DNA of 64,000 nucleotides from positions 2,294,001-2,358,000 of the forward strand of contig NZ_CP094357.1 in assembly GCF_014779555.2 (NCBI RefSeq), written 5' to 3'. A program made the translations under genes and the position numbers. The notes beneath the pieces are model-generated. The model ran no database searches and was not told where the DNA came from. It saw only the letters and a program-made list of their open reading frames with translations. Source of the stretch: Lysobacter capsici. Its GTDB lineage: Bacteria; Pseudomonadota; Gammaproteobacteria; Xanthomonadales; Xanthomonadaceae. Below are positions 26,125-36,593 of the stretch, piece by piece (position 1 is the stretch's first letter; the number at the start of each line of letters is the position of its first letter).

Positions 26125-26832
26125 CTACTGAGCTTGCTTGTCGGTAGCGGCCGGGCGCTTCAACGCCTCGGGCGGCAACAAGCCCGCGATCTCCTCGGCG
26201 AACTGCCGCAACTGCTGCGGCGAATATCCCCGATGCACTTGCGCGATCGCGCCGCGCTGATCGATCACGAACAGATTCGGCACCGCGGTGACGCCGTAAT
26301 GGCGGGCGACGGTGCCGCTGTCGCGGATATGGCTCATCGCCAGCGAGGGATTGAGCTTCAGGAAGGCTTCGAAATCGCGCCTGGGTTCGTTGAGATTGAT
26401 CGCGATTACTTGCAGATGTTCGCGACCGACCCCGGCCTGCAGCGCCGACAGCATCGGCAGTTCGCGCCGGCACGGCGCGCACCAACTGGCCCAGAAGCTG
26501 ATCACCACCAGCTTGCCGCGGTAATCGCTGACCTTGACCGGACGCCCATCGCGATCCAGCCCGAGAAAATCCGGCGGAATATCGCCACGCTGCGGCGCGG
26601 CGCGGGCGGCGCGTCCGGATTTCGAATCGGGCGTTGCGGCCGCGGACGCACCGGAGGTCGCAGTCGGCGCAGCGGCCTGGGCGCTGGCGGTCTGCTGCGT
26701 TGCGGATCGATCGGCCGACCGCGCCGGCGCTGGGTCGGCGGCGAAGGCCGAAGACGTCGCGATCAGACTCAGCGACGCCAGCACGAATGCAGCCACCGCC
26801 GCGCCCGCGCGATACCGCGTCGACAACGCCAT
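26125..26832 (-). CDS. TlpA-like thioredoxin-fold thiol-disulfide oxidoreductase
   Basis: A 235-residue exported protein. The ATG at 26832 gives a signal peptide to about residue 31 (SLIATSSAFA). A low-complexity Ala/Thr/Ser linker runs to about residue 80. A thioredoxin-fold domain then begins (IPPDFLGLDRDGRPVKVSDY) with the redox motif WCAPC at 117-121. GVTAVPNLFVIDQRG provides the cis-Pro. This architecture is that of TlpA/ResA-type reductases that keep periplasmic thiols reduced, for example for cytochrome c or cupredoxin assembly. It lies 67 bp upstream of fpr's 3' end, both on the minus strand. The exact client is unknown. Confidence 0.88.
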   Translation of the reverse strand: MALSTRYRAGAAVAAFVLASLSLIATSSAFAADPAPARSADRSATQQTASAQAAAPTATSGASAAATPDSKSGRAARAAPQRGDIPPDFLGLDRDGRPVKVSDYRGKLVVISFWASWCAPCRRELPMLSALQAGVGREHLQVIAINLNEPRRDFEAFLKLNPSLAMSHIRDSGTVARHYGVTAVPNLFVIDQRGAIAQVHRGYSPQQLRQFAEEIAGLLPPEALKRPAATDKQAQ

Positions 26833-26899
26833 GACGATCCTCGCTCGCACCGCCCGCATCGCTCGCGGCCCGCTCACGCCCGGCCGCCGGCCACAGCGC

Positions 26900-27709
26900 T
26901 CATTTCTCGACGAACGCCCGTTCGAACACATACTGGCCCGGCGTGCCGATGCGCGGCGCGGCGGTGAAGCCGCGGGCGTCGAGGATCTCGCGGAAATCGG
27001 CCAGCATCTGCGGGCTGCCGCAGATCATCGCGCGGTCGTGCTCGGCGTCGAGCGGGGCGATGCCCAACTGCTCCATCATCCGGCCGCTGGCCATCATCTC
27101 GGTCAGGCGGCCGCGCTGGTCGCGCCCGGCGAATTCGAACGCCTGCCGCGACACCGCCGGGTAGTACTTGAGCTTGGCCGCGATCTGCTCGCCGAGGAAC
27201 TCGTGATGCGGCAGCTCGTTGACGATGTAGTCGCGATAGGCCAGATCCTGCTCGTTGCGCACGCCGTGGCAGAGCACCACGTTCTCGAAGCGCTCGTAGG
27301 TTTCCGGATCCTTGATCACCGACAGCCACGGCGCGAAGCCGGTGCCGGTGCCGAGCAGGTACAGATTGCGGCCCGGGTGCAGGTCGTGGATCAGCAAGGT
27401 GCCGGTCGGCTTGCGCCCGATCAGCACGCTGTCGCCGGGCTGGATCGATTTCAGCTTCGATGTCAGCGGCCCGTTGGGCACCTTGATGCTGAAGAACTCG
27501 AGCTGCTCCTCCCAGTTCGCGCTGGCGATCGAATACGCGCGCAGCAGCGGCTTGGACGACCCGTCCGCCTGCTCGACCTGCAGCCCGATCATCACGAACT
27601 GGCCGTTCTCGAAGCGGAATCCGTCGTCGCGGGTGGTGGTGAAGCTGAAGTAGTCGTCGGTCCAGTGACGGACGTCCAGCACCGTCTCGGTGCCAAAAGC
27701 GGAGGACAT
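26900..27709 (-). CDS. fpr: ferredoxin/flavodoxin-NADP+ reductase
   Basis: A 269-residue flavoprotein transferring electrons between NADPH and ferredoxin or flavodoxin. The FAD-binding motif RAYSIAS lies at about 58-64. The NADP-binding motif TGTGFAPWLS lies at 121-130, and a later CGSPQML segment is at about 240. The C-terminus VFERAFVEK is long, as in the subclass I bacterial FPRs of Pseudomonas and Xanthomonas. The ATG is at 27709. Much longer in-frame extension upstream runs antisense to tex and is not real. It is divergently arranged with tex across a gap containing a 31-bp inverted repeat. Confidence 0.93.
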   Translation of the reverse strand: MSSAFGTETVLDVRHWTDDYFSFTTTRDDGFRFENGQFVMIGLQVEQADGSSKPLLRAYSIASANWEEQLEFFSIKVPNGPLTSKLKSIQPGDSVLIGRKPTGTLLIHDLHPGRNLYLLGTGTGFAPWLSVIKDPETYERFENVVLCHGVRNEQDLAYRDYIVNELPHHEFLGEQIAAKLKYYPAVSRQAFEFAGRDQRGRLTEMMASGRMMEQLGIAPLDAEHDRAMICGSPQMLADFREILDARGFTAAPRIGTPGQYVFERAFVEK

Positions 27710-27780
27710 TGCCGGAGTTTTCGGGTGGAGCGGGGCGGCTATTGTACCTGAGGGATGAGAGCGGTTCTTATCTGGGGGGC

Positions 27781-27901
27781 CGGGAATCGGGAGTGGGGAA
27801 TCGGGAATCGGAAAAGCAGTCATGCCGCCTTCGAAGTCCCGTGAGACTCGACCGCGACGCCGCCGCTTTGCCGATTCCCGATTCCCCATTCCCGATTCCC
27901 G
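27781..27901. repeat. 31-bp inverted repeat of the GGGAATCGGG family
   Basis: CGGGAATCGGGAGTGGGGAA begins 27781-27811, and its reverse complement, with a single mismatch, occupies 27871-27901. They are 59 bp apart in the fpr-tex divergent gap. Confidence 0.9.
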
Positions 27902-27985
27902 CCCCGTGTCAACGGGTTCCCCCTTCACCTCAGCATTGCGACAATCCCCACGTCCCCCGCCTGCGGGGCTAAACGATTGGAAACG

Positions 27986-30403
<2,418 letters not shown>

Positions 30404-30434
30404 TGGTCGGCTGATCGGTTCAGCCGGATAAAGA

Positions 30435-30470
30435 AAGCCGCTTGCTCCGAGGAGCAAGCGGCTTTTTTAT
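30435..30470 (+). terminator. intrinsic terminator of tex
   Basis: AAGCCGCTTGCTCC and GGAGCAAGCGGCTT form a 14-bp stem with a 2-nt loop, followed by TTTTAT. Confidence 0.93.
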
Positions 30471-30536
30471 TGTCTGGCCCCTTACCGCAGCGACTTTATG
30501 TTGTTGCCATCGCCATCGCCATCGCCATCGCTTTCA

Positions 30537-31125
30537 GCTCTAAGCCTGAAGCCGCGCAGTTCATCCAGCGCCGCGAAGCGACTATCTCGCGAGAACAACA
30601 GCACACCCGAAGGGCGGCGCACATGGATGTGCGCCGTGCGCCACCGAGACAGGATGTCTCGTGTGGCGCATGCCCGCGGAAACACCGCACGCGCGGGCTC
30701 TTGATTCAAAGAAAAGCGTTTTTCTTTGGTTACCTTTCTTTTGTCGCTTTTGACAAAAGAAAGTAACTCGGCCGCTTGCGGACGAAAGCTGTTGATCTTG
30801 CTTTTGGCTTCAAGGGCTCTAGAGCCTCAAAGCTTTGAAGCTTTGAAGCTGCTAGCAGGATCAAAAGCGTTCCGCCGCTGAAGCGGCGGGTCACTTTCTT
30901 TTGTCTAAAGCAACAAAAGAAAGGTAACCAAAGAAAAATGCTTTTTTGTGAATCAAGTGCCCGCAAGATCGGTGCTTCCGCAGGCATGCGCCACACGGGA
31001 CATCCTGTCCCGGTGGCGCACGGCGCACATCCATGTGCGCCGCCCTACGGGTGTCCTTTTGATCTCGCGAGTTACAAGCCTCGCAGCGCTGGATGGACTG
31101 CGCGGCTTCGGGCTCAAGCAAAAGC
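30537..31125. repeat. large inverted dispersed repeat with nested hairpins
   Basis: Two arms of about 230 bp face each other (about 30545-30775 and 30893-31125) around a central A/G-rich core. GGTTACCTTTCTTTTGT at 30728-30744 mirrors ACAAAAGAAAGGTAACC at 30913-30929. Each arm carries hairpin A (30637-30670; 30987-31020) and hairpin B (30615-30636; 31021-31042). A third, single-arm copy lies at 46225-46560. Short open frames in both arms encode similar Arg-rich peptides ending FFFGYLSFVA-DKRK, but nothing supports translation. No transposase is present; it is possibly a non-autonomous mobile element. Confidence 0.85.
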
Positions 31126-31136
31126 GGCATGGCCTA

Positions 31137-31237
31137 CCTGTAGGAGCGGCGCGAGCCGCGACCGCGACAACACAACCACAGCGCAGGTTTCGGCGTTGTC
31201 GAAATACCGCGGTCGCGACTCGCGTCGCTCCTACAGG
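31137..31237. repeat. inverted pair of GTAGGAG-family REP elements
   Basis: CCTGTAGGAGCGGCGCGAGC at 31137 and an inverted, slightly diverged partner ending at 31237, directly after the large repeat and before the convergent dehydrogenase gene. Confidence 0.85.
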
Positions 31238-31299
31238 GCTGCAATGCCACTACGTCGTCTCGTGCATCAACGCCGAGTGACGTCGCGAAACTCGAACCC

Positions 31300-32496
31300 T
31301 CACTTCCCCGCAGGCGGATCGAGCCGCAATAACTTGCCCTGATCCTCATCGGTCAACACAAACACCTTGCCATCGCCGGACACCCGCACATCGCGAATCC
31401 GCCACCCCAGCGACCGCAGCAGCCGTTCCTCCTTGACCACCTTGTCCCCGTCCAGGGTCAGCCGGATCAGGCTGCCATCGGCCAAGGCCCCCAGAAACAG
31501 ACTGTCGTTCCACGGCGACCCGGCATGACCGGTGTAGAACGCCATGCCCGACAAGGCCGGCGATACTTCCCAGACGTGATACGGCGACTCCAGGCCCGGC
31601 TTCTCCTTGCCCTGCGCCTCGGCGATCTTCAGCCCGCTGTAATCGATGCCGTTGGTGATCAACGGCCAACCGTAATTCTTGCCCGGCTGCGGCAGATTGA
31701 TTTCGTCGCCGCCGCGCGGGCCGTGCTCGGCCTCCCACAGCGTGCCGGTGCGCGGGTCGACCGCCAGCGATTGCATGTTGCGATGGCCGTAGCTCCAGAT
31801 CTCCGGGCGCGCGTCCTTGCGGCCGACGAAGGGATTGTCGGCCGGCACGCTGCCGTCGAGATTGAGCCGCACCAGCTTGCCCTGCAGTTTGTCGAGTTCC
31901 TGCGAGGCCATGCGCTGCTGGCGCTCGCCCTGGGTGATGAAGATATGTCCGTTCTTGTCGAAGGCCAGACGCGAGCCGAAGTGATTGGGGCCGACCAGTT
32001 TGGGCTGCTGCTGATAGATCACCTTGACGTCCGACAACGCGGCATCGCCCAGGGTCGCCGACGCCACCGCGGTGCCGGCGCTGCCGTCCGGGCCGGGTTC
32101 GGCGTAGCTCAGGTAGATGCGTTTGCTGGCGGCGAAATCCGGCGCGAGCACCACGTCGAGCAGGCCGCCCTGGCCCTTGGCCCATACCGCCGGCACGCCG
32201 GCGATCGGCGCGGAGATCGCGCCGTCGGCGCCGACGCGGCGCAGGCGTCCGGGACGTTCGGTGACCAGGAACGCGCCGTCGGGCAGCAATGCCACCGACC
32301 ACGGATGATCGAGCCCCGAGGCGATCTCGTGCACGCGCACCGGCCCGGCCTCGCTGGGAACTTCGTGGGACGCGCGTTGCGCCGGCGCCGGCACGGGTTG
32401 AGCGGCGGCGGCTTCGGCCTGGCCGCCGCGCTGGCAGGCGCACAGGCCGAGCAGCAGAACCAGGGCCGGAATCGTGCGGGTGAGGGCAGTCGTCAT
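31300..32496 (-). CDS. PQQ-type soluble glucose/sorbosone dehydrogenase-like lipoprotein
   Basis: A 398-residue six-bladed beta-propeller of the GSDH/YliI (Asd) family, which in characterised members oxidises aldose sugars with PQQ. The ATG at 32496 with an AGGAG site gives a lipoprotein signal (LVLLLGLCAC). Family marks are IASGLDHPWSVALLPDG, GGLLDVVLAPDF, NHFGSRLAFDKNGHIFITQGER, SYGHRNMQSLAVDP, WEAEHGPRGGDEINLP (Glu, His and Asp residues typical of the cofactor and active site) and GKNYGWPLITNGIDYSG. Anchoring in the outer or inner membrane facing the periplasm is inferred. Substrate unknown. Confidence 0.92.
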   Translation of the reverse strand: MTTALTRTIPALVLLLGLCACQRGGQAEAAAAQPVPAPAQRASHEVPSEAGPVRVHEIASGLDHPWSVALLPDGAFLVTERPGRLRRVGADGAISAPIAGVPAVWAKGQGGLLDVVLAPDFAASKRIYLSYAEPGPDGSAGTAVASATLGDAALSDVKVIYQQQPKLVGPNHFGSRLAFDKNGHIFITQGERQQRMASQELDKLQGKLVRLNLDGSVPADNPFVGRKDARPEIWSYGHRNMQSLAVDPRTGTLWEAEHGPRGGDEINLPQPGKNYGWPLITNGIDYSGLKIAEAQGKEKPGLESPYHVWEVSPALSGMAFYTGHAGSPWNDSLFLGALADGSLIRLTLDGDKVVKEERLLRSLGWRIRDVRVSGDGKVFVLTDEDQGKLLRLDPPAGK

Positions 32497-32739
32497 GCGG
32501 TCGCTCCTGTGAGGGAAAAGCTTCGGCGAGCCACACCATAGCCGCTGGCCGCGGGTCGGACAAACGCATCGCGCGATGCGCGGGCTTGCGCGGCGACGCC
32601 GGCGAAAACGTGATCGCGCGCGGCGGCGGCTTGCCAGCCGCGGGCATGCGGCGGCATGCTCCGATCCGCGCCGGCAGCCGGCGCGGCCGCAATGATGCGT
32701 CGCCATCCGCACGGCGGTCCAACGAAAAGGAGTTCACCG

Positions 32740-33207
32740 ATGCCGATGCCTATGCCGGCTCACCCCGTCGCGCGCGGTCTCGCCGCGAGCCTTGCGATCG
32801 CACTGACCGCGATCGCGACGCCGGTGCATGGCGCCGGGCATTCCTGCTTCATCGACCGGGTCGAGTCCGTGCCCGAGGGCGTGCGGGTGTATTTCGATAC
32901 GGCGGCGGATTCGACCGTGTCGGTCCGGCTCAAGGGCGAGACCGCATACACCCGGAGCTACCGCACCCGCGACGGCAAGCTGCGTCCGGGCGACGACGAT
33001 CAGGCGGTCGAACAGGCGTTCGTGCCGCTGGCCGAAGGCGACGGCATGAGCATGCTCAACGGCCCCTATGATCGCTGCACGGTCGAGGTGGCCCGGCATG
33101 GCGGCTACATCGGCGTGCTCGCGGCGAACGTCGTCAGCGAGCCAAGCGCGTCGCGCGTGCAGGAAGAATTCATTCCCGCGCTGGTGTCGGCGACCGCGCC
33201 CCACTGA
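32740..33207 (+). CDS. hypothetical secreted protein
   Basis: A 155-residue unknown with a signal peptide. The ATG at 32740 has an AAAGGAG site 7-8 nt upstream; the unusual MPMPMPAHPVARG start leads into a hydrophobic core ending VHGAG. The mature part has just two Cys (HSCFID near 35 and DRCTVEV near 117) that could form one disulfide. It also has alternating strands such as GVRVYFDTAADSTVSVRLKG. No known family is recognised. It is flanked by divergent and convergent neighbours, so it is probably monocistronic. Confidence 0.75.
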   Translation: MPMPMPAHPVARGLAASLAIALTAIATPVHGAGHSCFIDRVESVPEGVRVYFDTAADSTVSVRLKGETAYTRSYRTRDGKLRPGDDDQAVEQAFVPLAEGDGMSMLNGPYDRCTVEVARHGGYIGVLAANVVSEPSASRVQEEFIPALVSATAPH

Positions 33208-33224
33208 GCGGCGCGGGTGATCGC

Positions 33225-35117
33225 TCAGCGATAACCGGCGGCCTGCAGTTCGAACAATTCGGCGTAGCGGCCGCCCTGCGCGAGCAGTTCGGTGTGGGTG
33301 CCGCTGGCTTCGAGCCGGCCCTCGGCCAGCACCAGGATGCGGTCGGCCATGCGCACGCTGGAGAAGCGGTGCGAGATCAATACCGCGGTGGTGTCGGCCG
33401 ACAATTCCTTGAAGCGCTGGAACACTTCGAACTCCGCGCGCGCATCCAGCGCCGCGGTGGGTTCGTCGAGGATCATCACCTGCGCGTCGCGCATATAGGC
33501 GCGCGCGATCGCGATTTTCTGCCACTGCCCGCCCGACAAATCCACGCCGGTCTTGAAACGCCGGCCGATCAGTTGGTCGTAACCGCGCGGCAGGCTTTCG
33601 ATCACTTCATCGGCCGACGAACGCCGCGCCGCGTTGCGGATGCGGTCGAGGTCGGTCATCGCATCGATCTGGCCGACGCCGATGTTTTCGCCGGCGGTCA
33701 GGTGATAACGCACGAAGTCCTGGAAGATCACGCCGATGCTCGCGCGCAACTCGTCCAGGTCGTACTCGCGCAGGTCGCGGCCGTCGAGCAGGATGCGGCC
33801 TTCGTCCGGGTCGTACAGACGCGCGAGCAGCTTGACCAGGGTGGTCTTGCCGGCGCCGTTCTCGCCGACCAAGGCCAGGACTTCACCAGCCCGCAGTTCA
33901 AAATCGAGACCGCGCAAAGCCCAACGCTCCGCATCGGGATAACGAAAGCCCACGTTCTCGAACACGAAGCCGCGCACGATCGGCTTCGGCACCGCGACCG
34001 GGTTGGCCGGCGAGGTGATCTCGGGCTGGATTTCGAAGAACGAGAACAGGTCTTCCAGGTACAGCGCTTGCCCCGCGACCTGCGAGAAACCGACCAACAG
34101 CCCCTCCAGCAACTGGCGCAGGCGGCGGAAGCTGCCTGCCAGGAAGGTGAGATCGCCGATGCTGAAATCGCCGCGCACCGTGCGCCAGGCGATATAGCCG
34201 TACGCGATGTAGTAACCCAGCGTGCCCAGCCCGGCGAGCACGGTTCCCCATAGCGCGCGCCGACGGGCGAGGGCGCGGTTGGCGGCGAAGAACTTGTCGG
34301 CCAGCTCGCGGTACTTGGCGATCAGGAAGCGGTGCAGATTGAAGATCTTCACCTCCTTCGCGGTCTCGACGCTGGCGCCCATCTGGCGCACGTATTCGAG
34401 CTGGCGCCGCTCCGGCGTCCAGGCGAAGTTGAGCGAATAGCCCAAGGCGTTGAAATGCGCTTCGCCGATGAAGGCCGGGATCAGCGCCACCGCCAGCAAC
34501 AGGATCAGCCACGGCGCATACACCAGCAGGCCGACCGCGAAGCTGACCACGGTGATGGTGTCCTGCAACTGGCCGAACAACTGGCTCATCAGGCTCATGC
34601 GGCCCATGGTCTGGCGGCGCGCGCGGTCGAGCTTGTCCTGCAGGTCGGGGTCTTCGAAGTCCTCCAGGTCCAGGGTCGCGGCATGTTCCATCAGGCGCAC
34701 GCTGGTGGCGTTGGTGAACAGCTCCGACAGCAGCGAGTCGCCGTAGTTGACGATGCGGCCGAGCAGGTCGGACCCGATCGCCAGGCCGAACTCCAACGCG
34801 AGCAGCGCCAATAACGTGTCGAGCTGGCCGCTGGCCCACGCTTCGGACAACGAACCGAAGCCATGCCCGCTCGCGACCAGCCGTACCGCTTCGTCGATGA
34901 TCAGCTTGCCGACGTACAAGGTCGCGATCGGCAGCAGCGCGCGGATCAGGCGCAGCCCGAGCGTGAGCAGGGTCAGCGACGGACTGGTCGCCCAGATCTG
35001 CTTGAGGAACGGACGCAGATTGCGCAGCGCGTCGAAGCGCTCGCGCAGGGACGGTTTGCCGCCGTTGCCGGGGCTTGCGTTACGGGACGGCTTGGCGGCG
35101 TCGCTGGGAGTGCTCAT
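33225..35117 (-). CDS. ABC transporter, fused permease and ATPase
   Basis: A 630-residue half-transporter of the exporter (MsbA/lipid-A or peptide exporter) type. Residues about 45-335 are a six-helix type 1 transmembrane domain. Residues about 370-620 form the nucleotide-binding domain: Walker A GENGAGKTTLVKL, Q-loop FQDF, signature DLSGGQWQKIAIARA, Walker B VMILDEPTAALD and switch His in VLISHRFSS. The cytoplasmic N-terminus is Pro/Gly/Ser-rich. No peptidase C39 domain and no biosynthetic genes are adjacent, so the substrate cannot be assigned; homodimerisation is expected. Confidence 0.92.
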   Translation of the reverse strand: MSTPSDAAKPSRNASPGNGGKPSLRERFDALRNLRPFLKQIWATSPSLTLLTLGLRLIRALLPIATLYVGKLIIDEAVRLVASGHGFGSLSEAWASGQLDTLLALLALEFGLAIGSDLLGRIVNYGDSLLSELFTNATSVRLMEHAATLDLEDFEDPDLQDKLDRARRQTMGRMSLMSQLFGQLQDTITVVSFAVGLLVYAPWLILLLAVALIPAFIGEAHFNALGYSLNFAWTPERRQLEYVRQMGASVETAKEVKIFNLHRFLIAKYRELADKFFAANRALARRRALWGTVLAGLGTLGYYIAYGYIAWRTVRGDFSIGDLTFLAGSFRRLRQLLEGLLVGFSQVAGQALYLEDLFSFFEIQPEITSPANPVAVPKPIVRGFVFENVGFRYPDAERWALRGLDFELRAGEVLALVGENGAGKTTLVKLLARLYDPDEGRILLDGRDLREYDLDELRASIGVIFQDFVRYHLTAGENIGVGQIDAMTDLDRIRNAARRSSADEVIESLPRGYDQLIGRRFKTGVDLSGGQWQKIAIARAYMRDAQVMILDEPTAALDARAEFEVFQRFKELSADTTAVLISHRFSSVRMADRILVLAEGRLEASGTHTELLAQGGRYAELFELQAAGYR

Positions 35118-35207
35118 GCGGCGATTGTGCCCAAGTCGCGGGTCAAGGTCGTGTTTCGGCGGTGGCCGTCGCCGCTCGGCCGGCGCCGGTGTCGCGCACG
35201 CTCGTGC

Positions 35208-35519
35208 TTATTGGCCGGCGAACACCGGCCGGAAGAAGCTGCGCTCGTAGCTGAGGATGCAACGGTTTTCGCGGGCGTAGGCGAATGCGGCCTGGCAGTC
35301 GGGATCTTCGAGCGAGCGCGTGCGGTAGTCCTCGTACGCGGCCAGGCTGGGGAAGGAGAACATCGCCAATGCGATGTTGCTGGCGCCTTCCGAGGGCATG
35401 AAATAGCCGTGATGGGTGCCGCCGAATTTCTCGACCAGTGGCATCCACAGGCGGCCATAGTGTTCGAATTCGGCCAGTTGATAGGGGTCGATGACATAGC
35501 GCAGATAACAGGTGATCAC
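35208..35519 (-). CDS. NIPSNAP-family protein
   Basis: A 103-residue dimeric alpha-beta barrel (ferredoxin-like) protein. It starts with GTG at 35519, with GGAG about 11 nt upstream. ITCYLRYVIDPYQLAEFEHYGRLWMPLVEKFGGTHHGYFMPSEG followed by NIALAMFSFPSLAAYEDYR is the NIPSNAP layout. The function of bacterial members is poorly defined. It lies 90 bp upstream of the ABC transporter gene on the same strand. Confidence 0.85.
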   Translation of the reverse strand: MITCYLRYVIDPYQLAEFEHYGRLWMPLVEKFGGTHHGYFMPSEGASNIALAMFSFPSLAAYEDYRTRSLEDPDCQAAFAYARENRCILSYERSFFRPVFAGQ

Positions 35520-35747
35520 GGCGTGCTCCGCATTGAGGTTCGGATCAATCTAACCGGGGCCGCCGACGGCGCAAGTGATGTTTGAAACCCGCGCGCGCCG
35601 GCGGCCTCGGCGAGGAACTGCCCAGTGGCGCACAAACCGCCGCAACGACGCTGTCGCCAGCGCGGGCGCTCGCGTACCGTGGCCCGGCTCCGCGAGGAGC
35701 CCATGGAACTTGCAGTGCTGATCCATCCATCGAAAAGGAGAGTTCGA

Positions 35748-35984
35748 ATGAAGATCCAGCCGTTGAAAGGCAAGCTGTCGAACCGTCGCTTCACCGTGGC
35801 CCTGGCCGCGTTCGCCTTTGCGTTCGCGTTCGGCGCCAGCGCGGCGCCGCGCGATCTGATCGTGTGCGCGGGCGGTGTCTACTGTTATTACGATGTCCTC
35901 GAGACCTGCCGCGAGTCCGGCCAGGACGAGCATTACTGCCAGATGCTGTGGCGCGGCTGCGTGCTGGACGCTTGCCCGCAGTAA
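35748..35984 (+). CDS. small secreted six-cysteine protein
   Basis: A 78-residue precursor. The ATG at 35748 follows an AAAGGAGAG site. The signal peptide (basic KGKLSNRR, core FTVALAAFAFAFAFGASA) should leave a mature peptide of about 47 residues. It has six Cys in LIVCAGGVYCYYDVLETC and then CQMLWRGCVLDAC, which could form three disulfides. No family is recognised. The leader AAAAGGAG-GTTC resembles that of the secreted gene at 32740. Toxin, inhibitor or envelope roles are all possible; none is shown. Confidence 0.75.
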   Translation: MKIQPLKGKLSNRRFTVALAAFAFAFAFGASAAPRDLIVCAGGVYCYYDVLETCRESGQDEHYCQMLWRGCVLDACPQ

Positions 35985-36086
35985 GGCGTTGATGCCGGCC
36001 ATCGGCGCCGGCGCGATCGCGGCCCGCGGTTCCCAGGCACGGGGCAGCGGGCCGCGCTCGCTCAGCGGGCTCGCCCGACCGGCTCG

Positions 36087-36455
36087 TCAGACCGTCGCGG
36101 CCAGCTTGAAGATCGGCAGGTACAGCGCCACCGCCATCAGCGCGAGCATGCCCAGCCCGCCGACCACGCCGAACACGCAGGCGGCCAGATCGCGCCGCGG
36201 CCGCGGCCACAGCCACCACAGCGCCAGCACCAGCAAGGGCAGCGCGCAGCCCAGCCAGGGCCGGGCGATCAGCAGCGCGGTCGCCCAGGGCAGGTCGGCG
36301 CCGAAGGCGGTGAAGGTCTGCGCGAACGCGGGCACCACCAGCAGCGGCAGCAGCCCGCACAAGGCCGATACGATCAGGCCGATCGCCAGCAGCAGCGGGC
36401 GCGATCGGCTCGCCGGCGGCGCCGGCAGTTCGGAACGAGGCGCGGTGTAGGGCAT
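36087..36455 (-). CDS. small membrane protein with PilC/GspF-like C-terminus
   Basis: A 122-residue protein with three predicted membrane segments (LLLAIGLIVSALCGLLPLLVV, CALPLLVLALWWLW and LGMLALMAVALYLPIF). The segment FTAFGADLPWAT and the C-terminal ALYLPIFKLAATV echo type II/IV pilus platform proteins (PilC/GspF), but it is less than a third of their length and lacks their cytoplasmic domains. It is divergent from the fumarase gene. It is either a separate small family or a decayed platform-protein end. Confidence 0.7.
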   Translation of the reverse strand: MPYTAPRSELPAPPASRSRPLLLAIGLIVSALCGLLPLLVVPAFAQTFTAFGADLPWATALLIARPWLGCALPLLVLALWWLWPRPRRDLAACVFGVVGGLGMLALMAVALYLPIFKLAATV

Positions 36456-36593
36456 GGCGTCGGGCTCGCAAGCGCTGGGCAATGACGGCCTGGGCCGTGG
36501 GCGAGGCAGCTTAACCGGCGGCGCCTCGCCCGTCCGCGCAAGGGCCGGGAGCGGGCCGGGCGGGTAGAATGGCGATCCCCACCGCCAGCCTTG

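Noticed and set aside
30470-31130. Two small Arg-rich proteins ending FFFGYLSFVA-DKRK
   Set aside because: They lie inside the two arms of a dispersed repeat whose stem changes are compensated at the DNA/RNA level. No ribosome site or domain supports translation.
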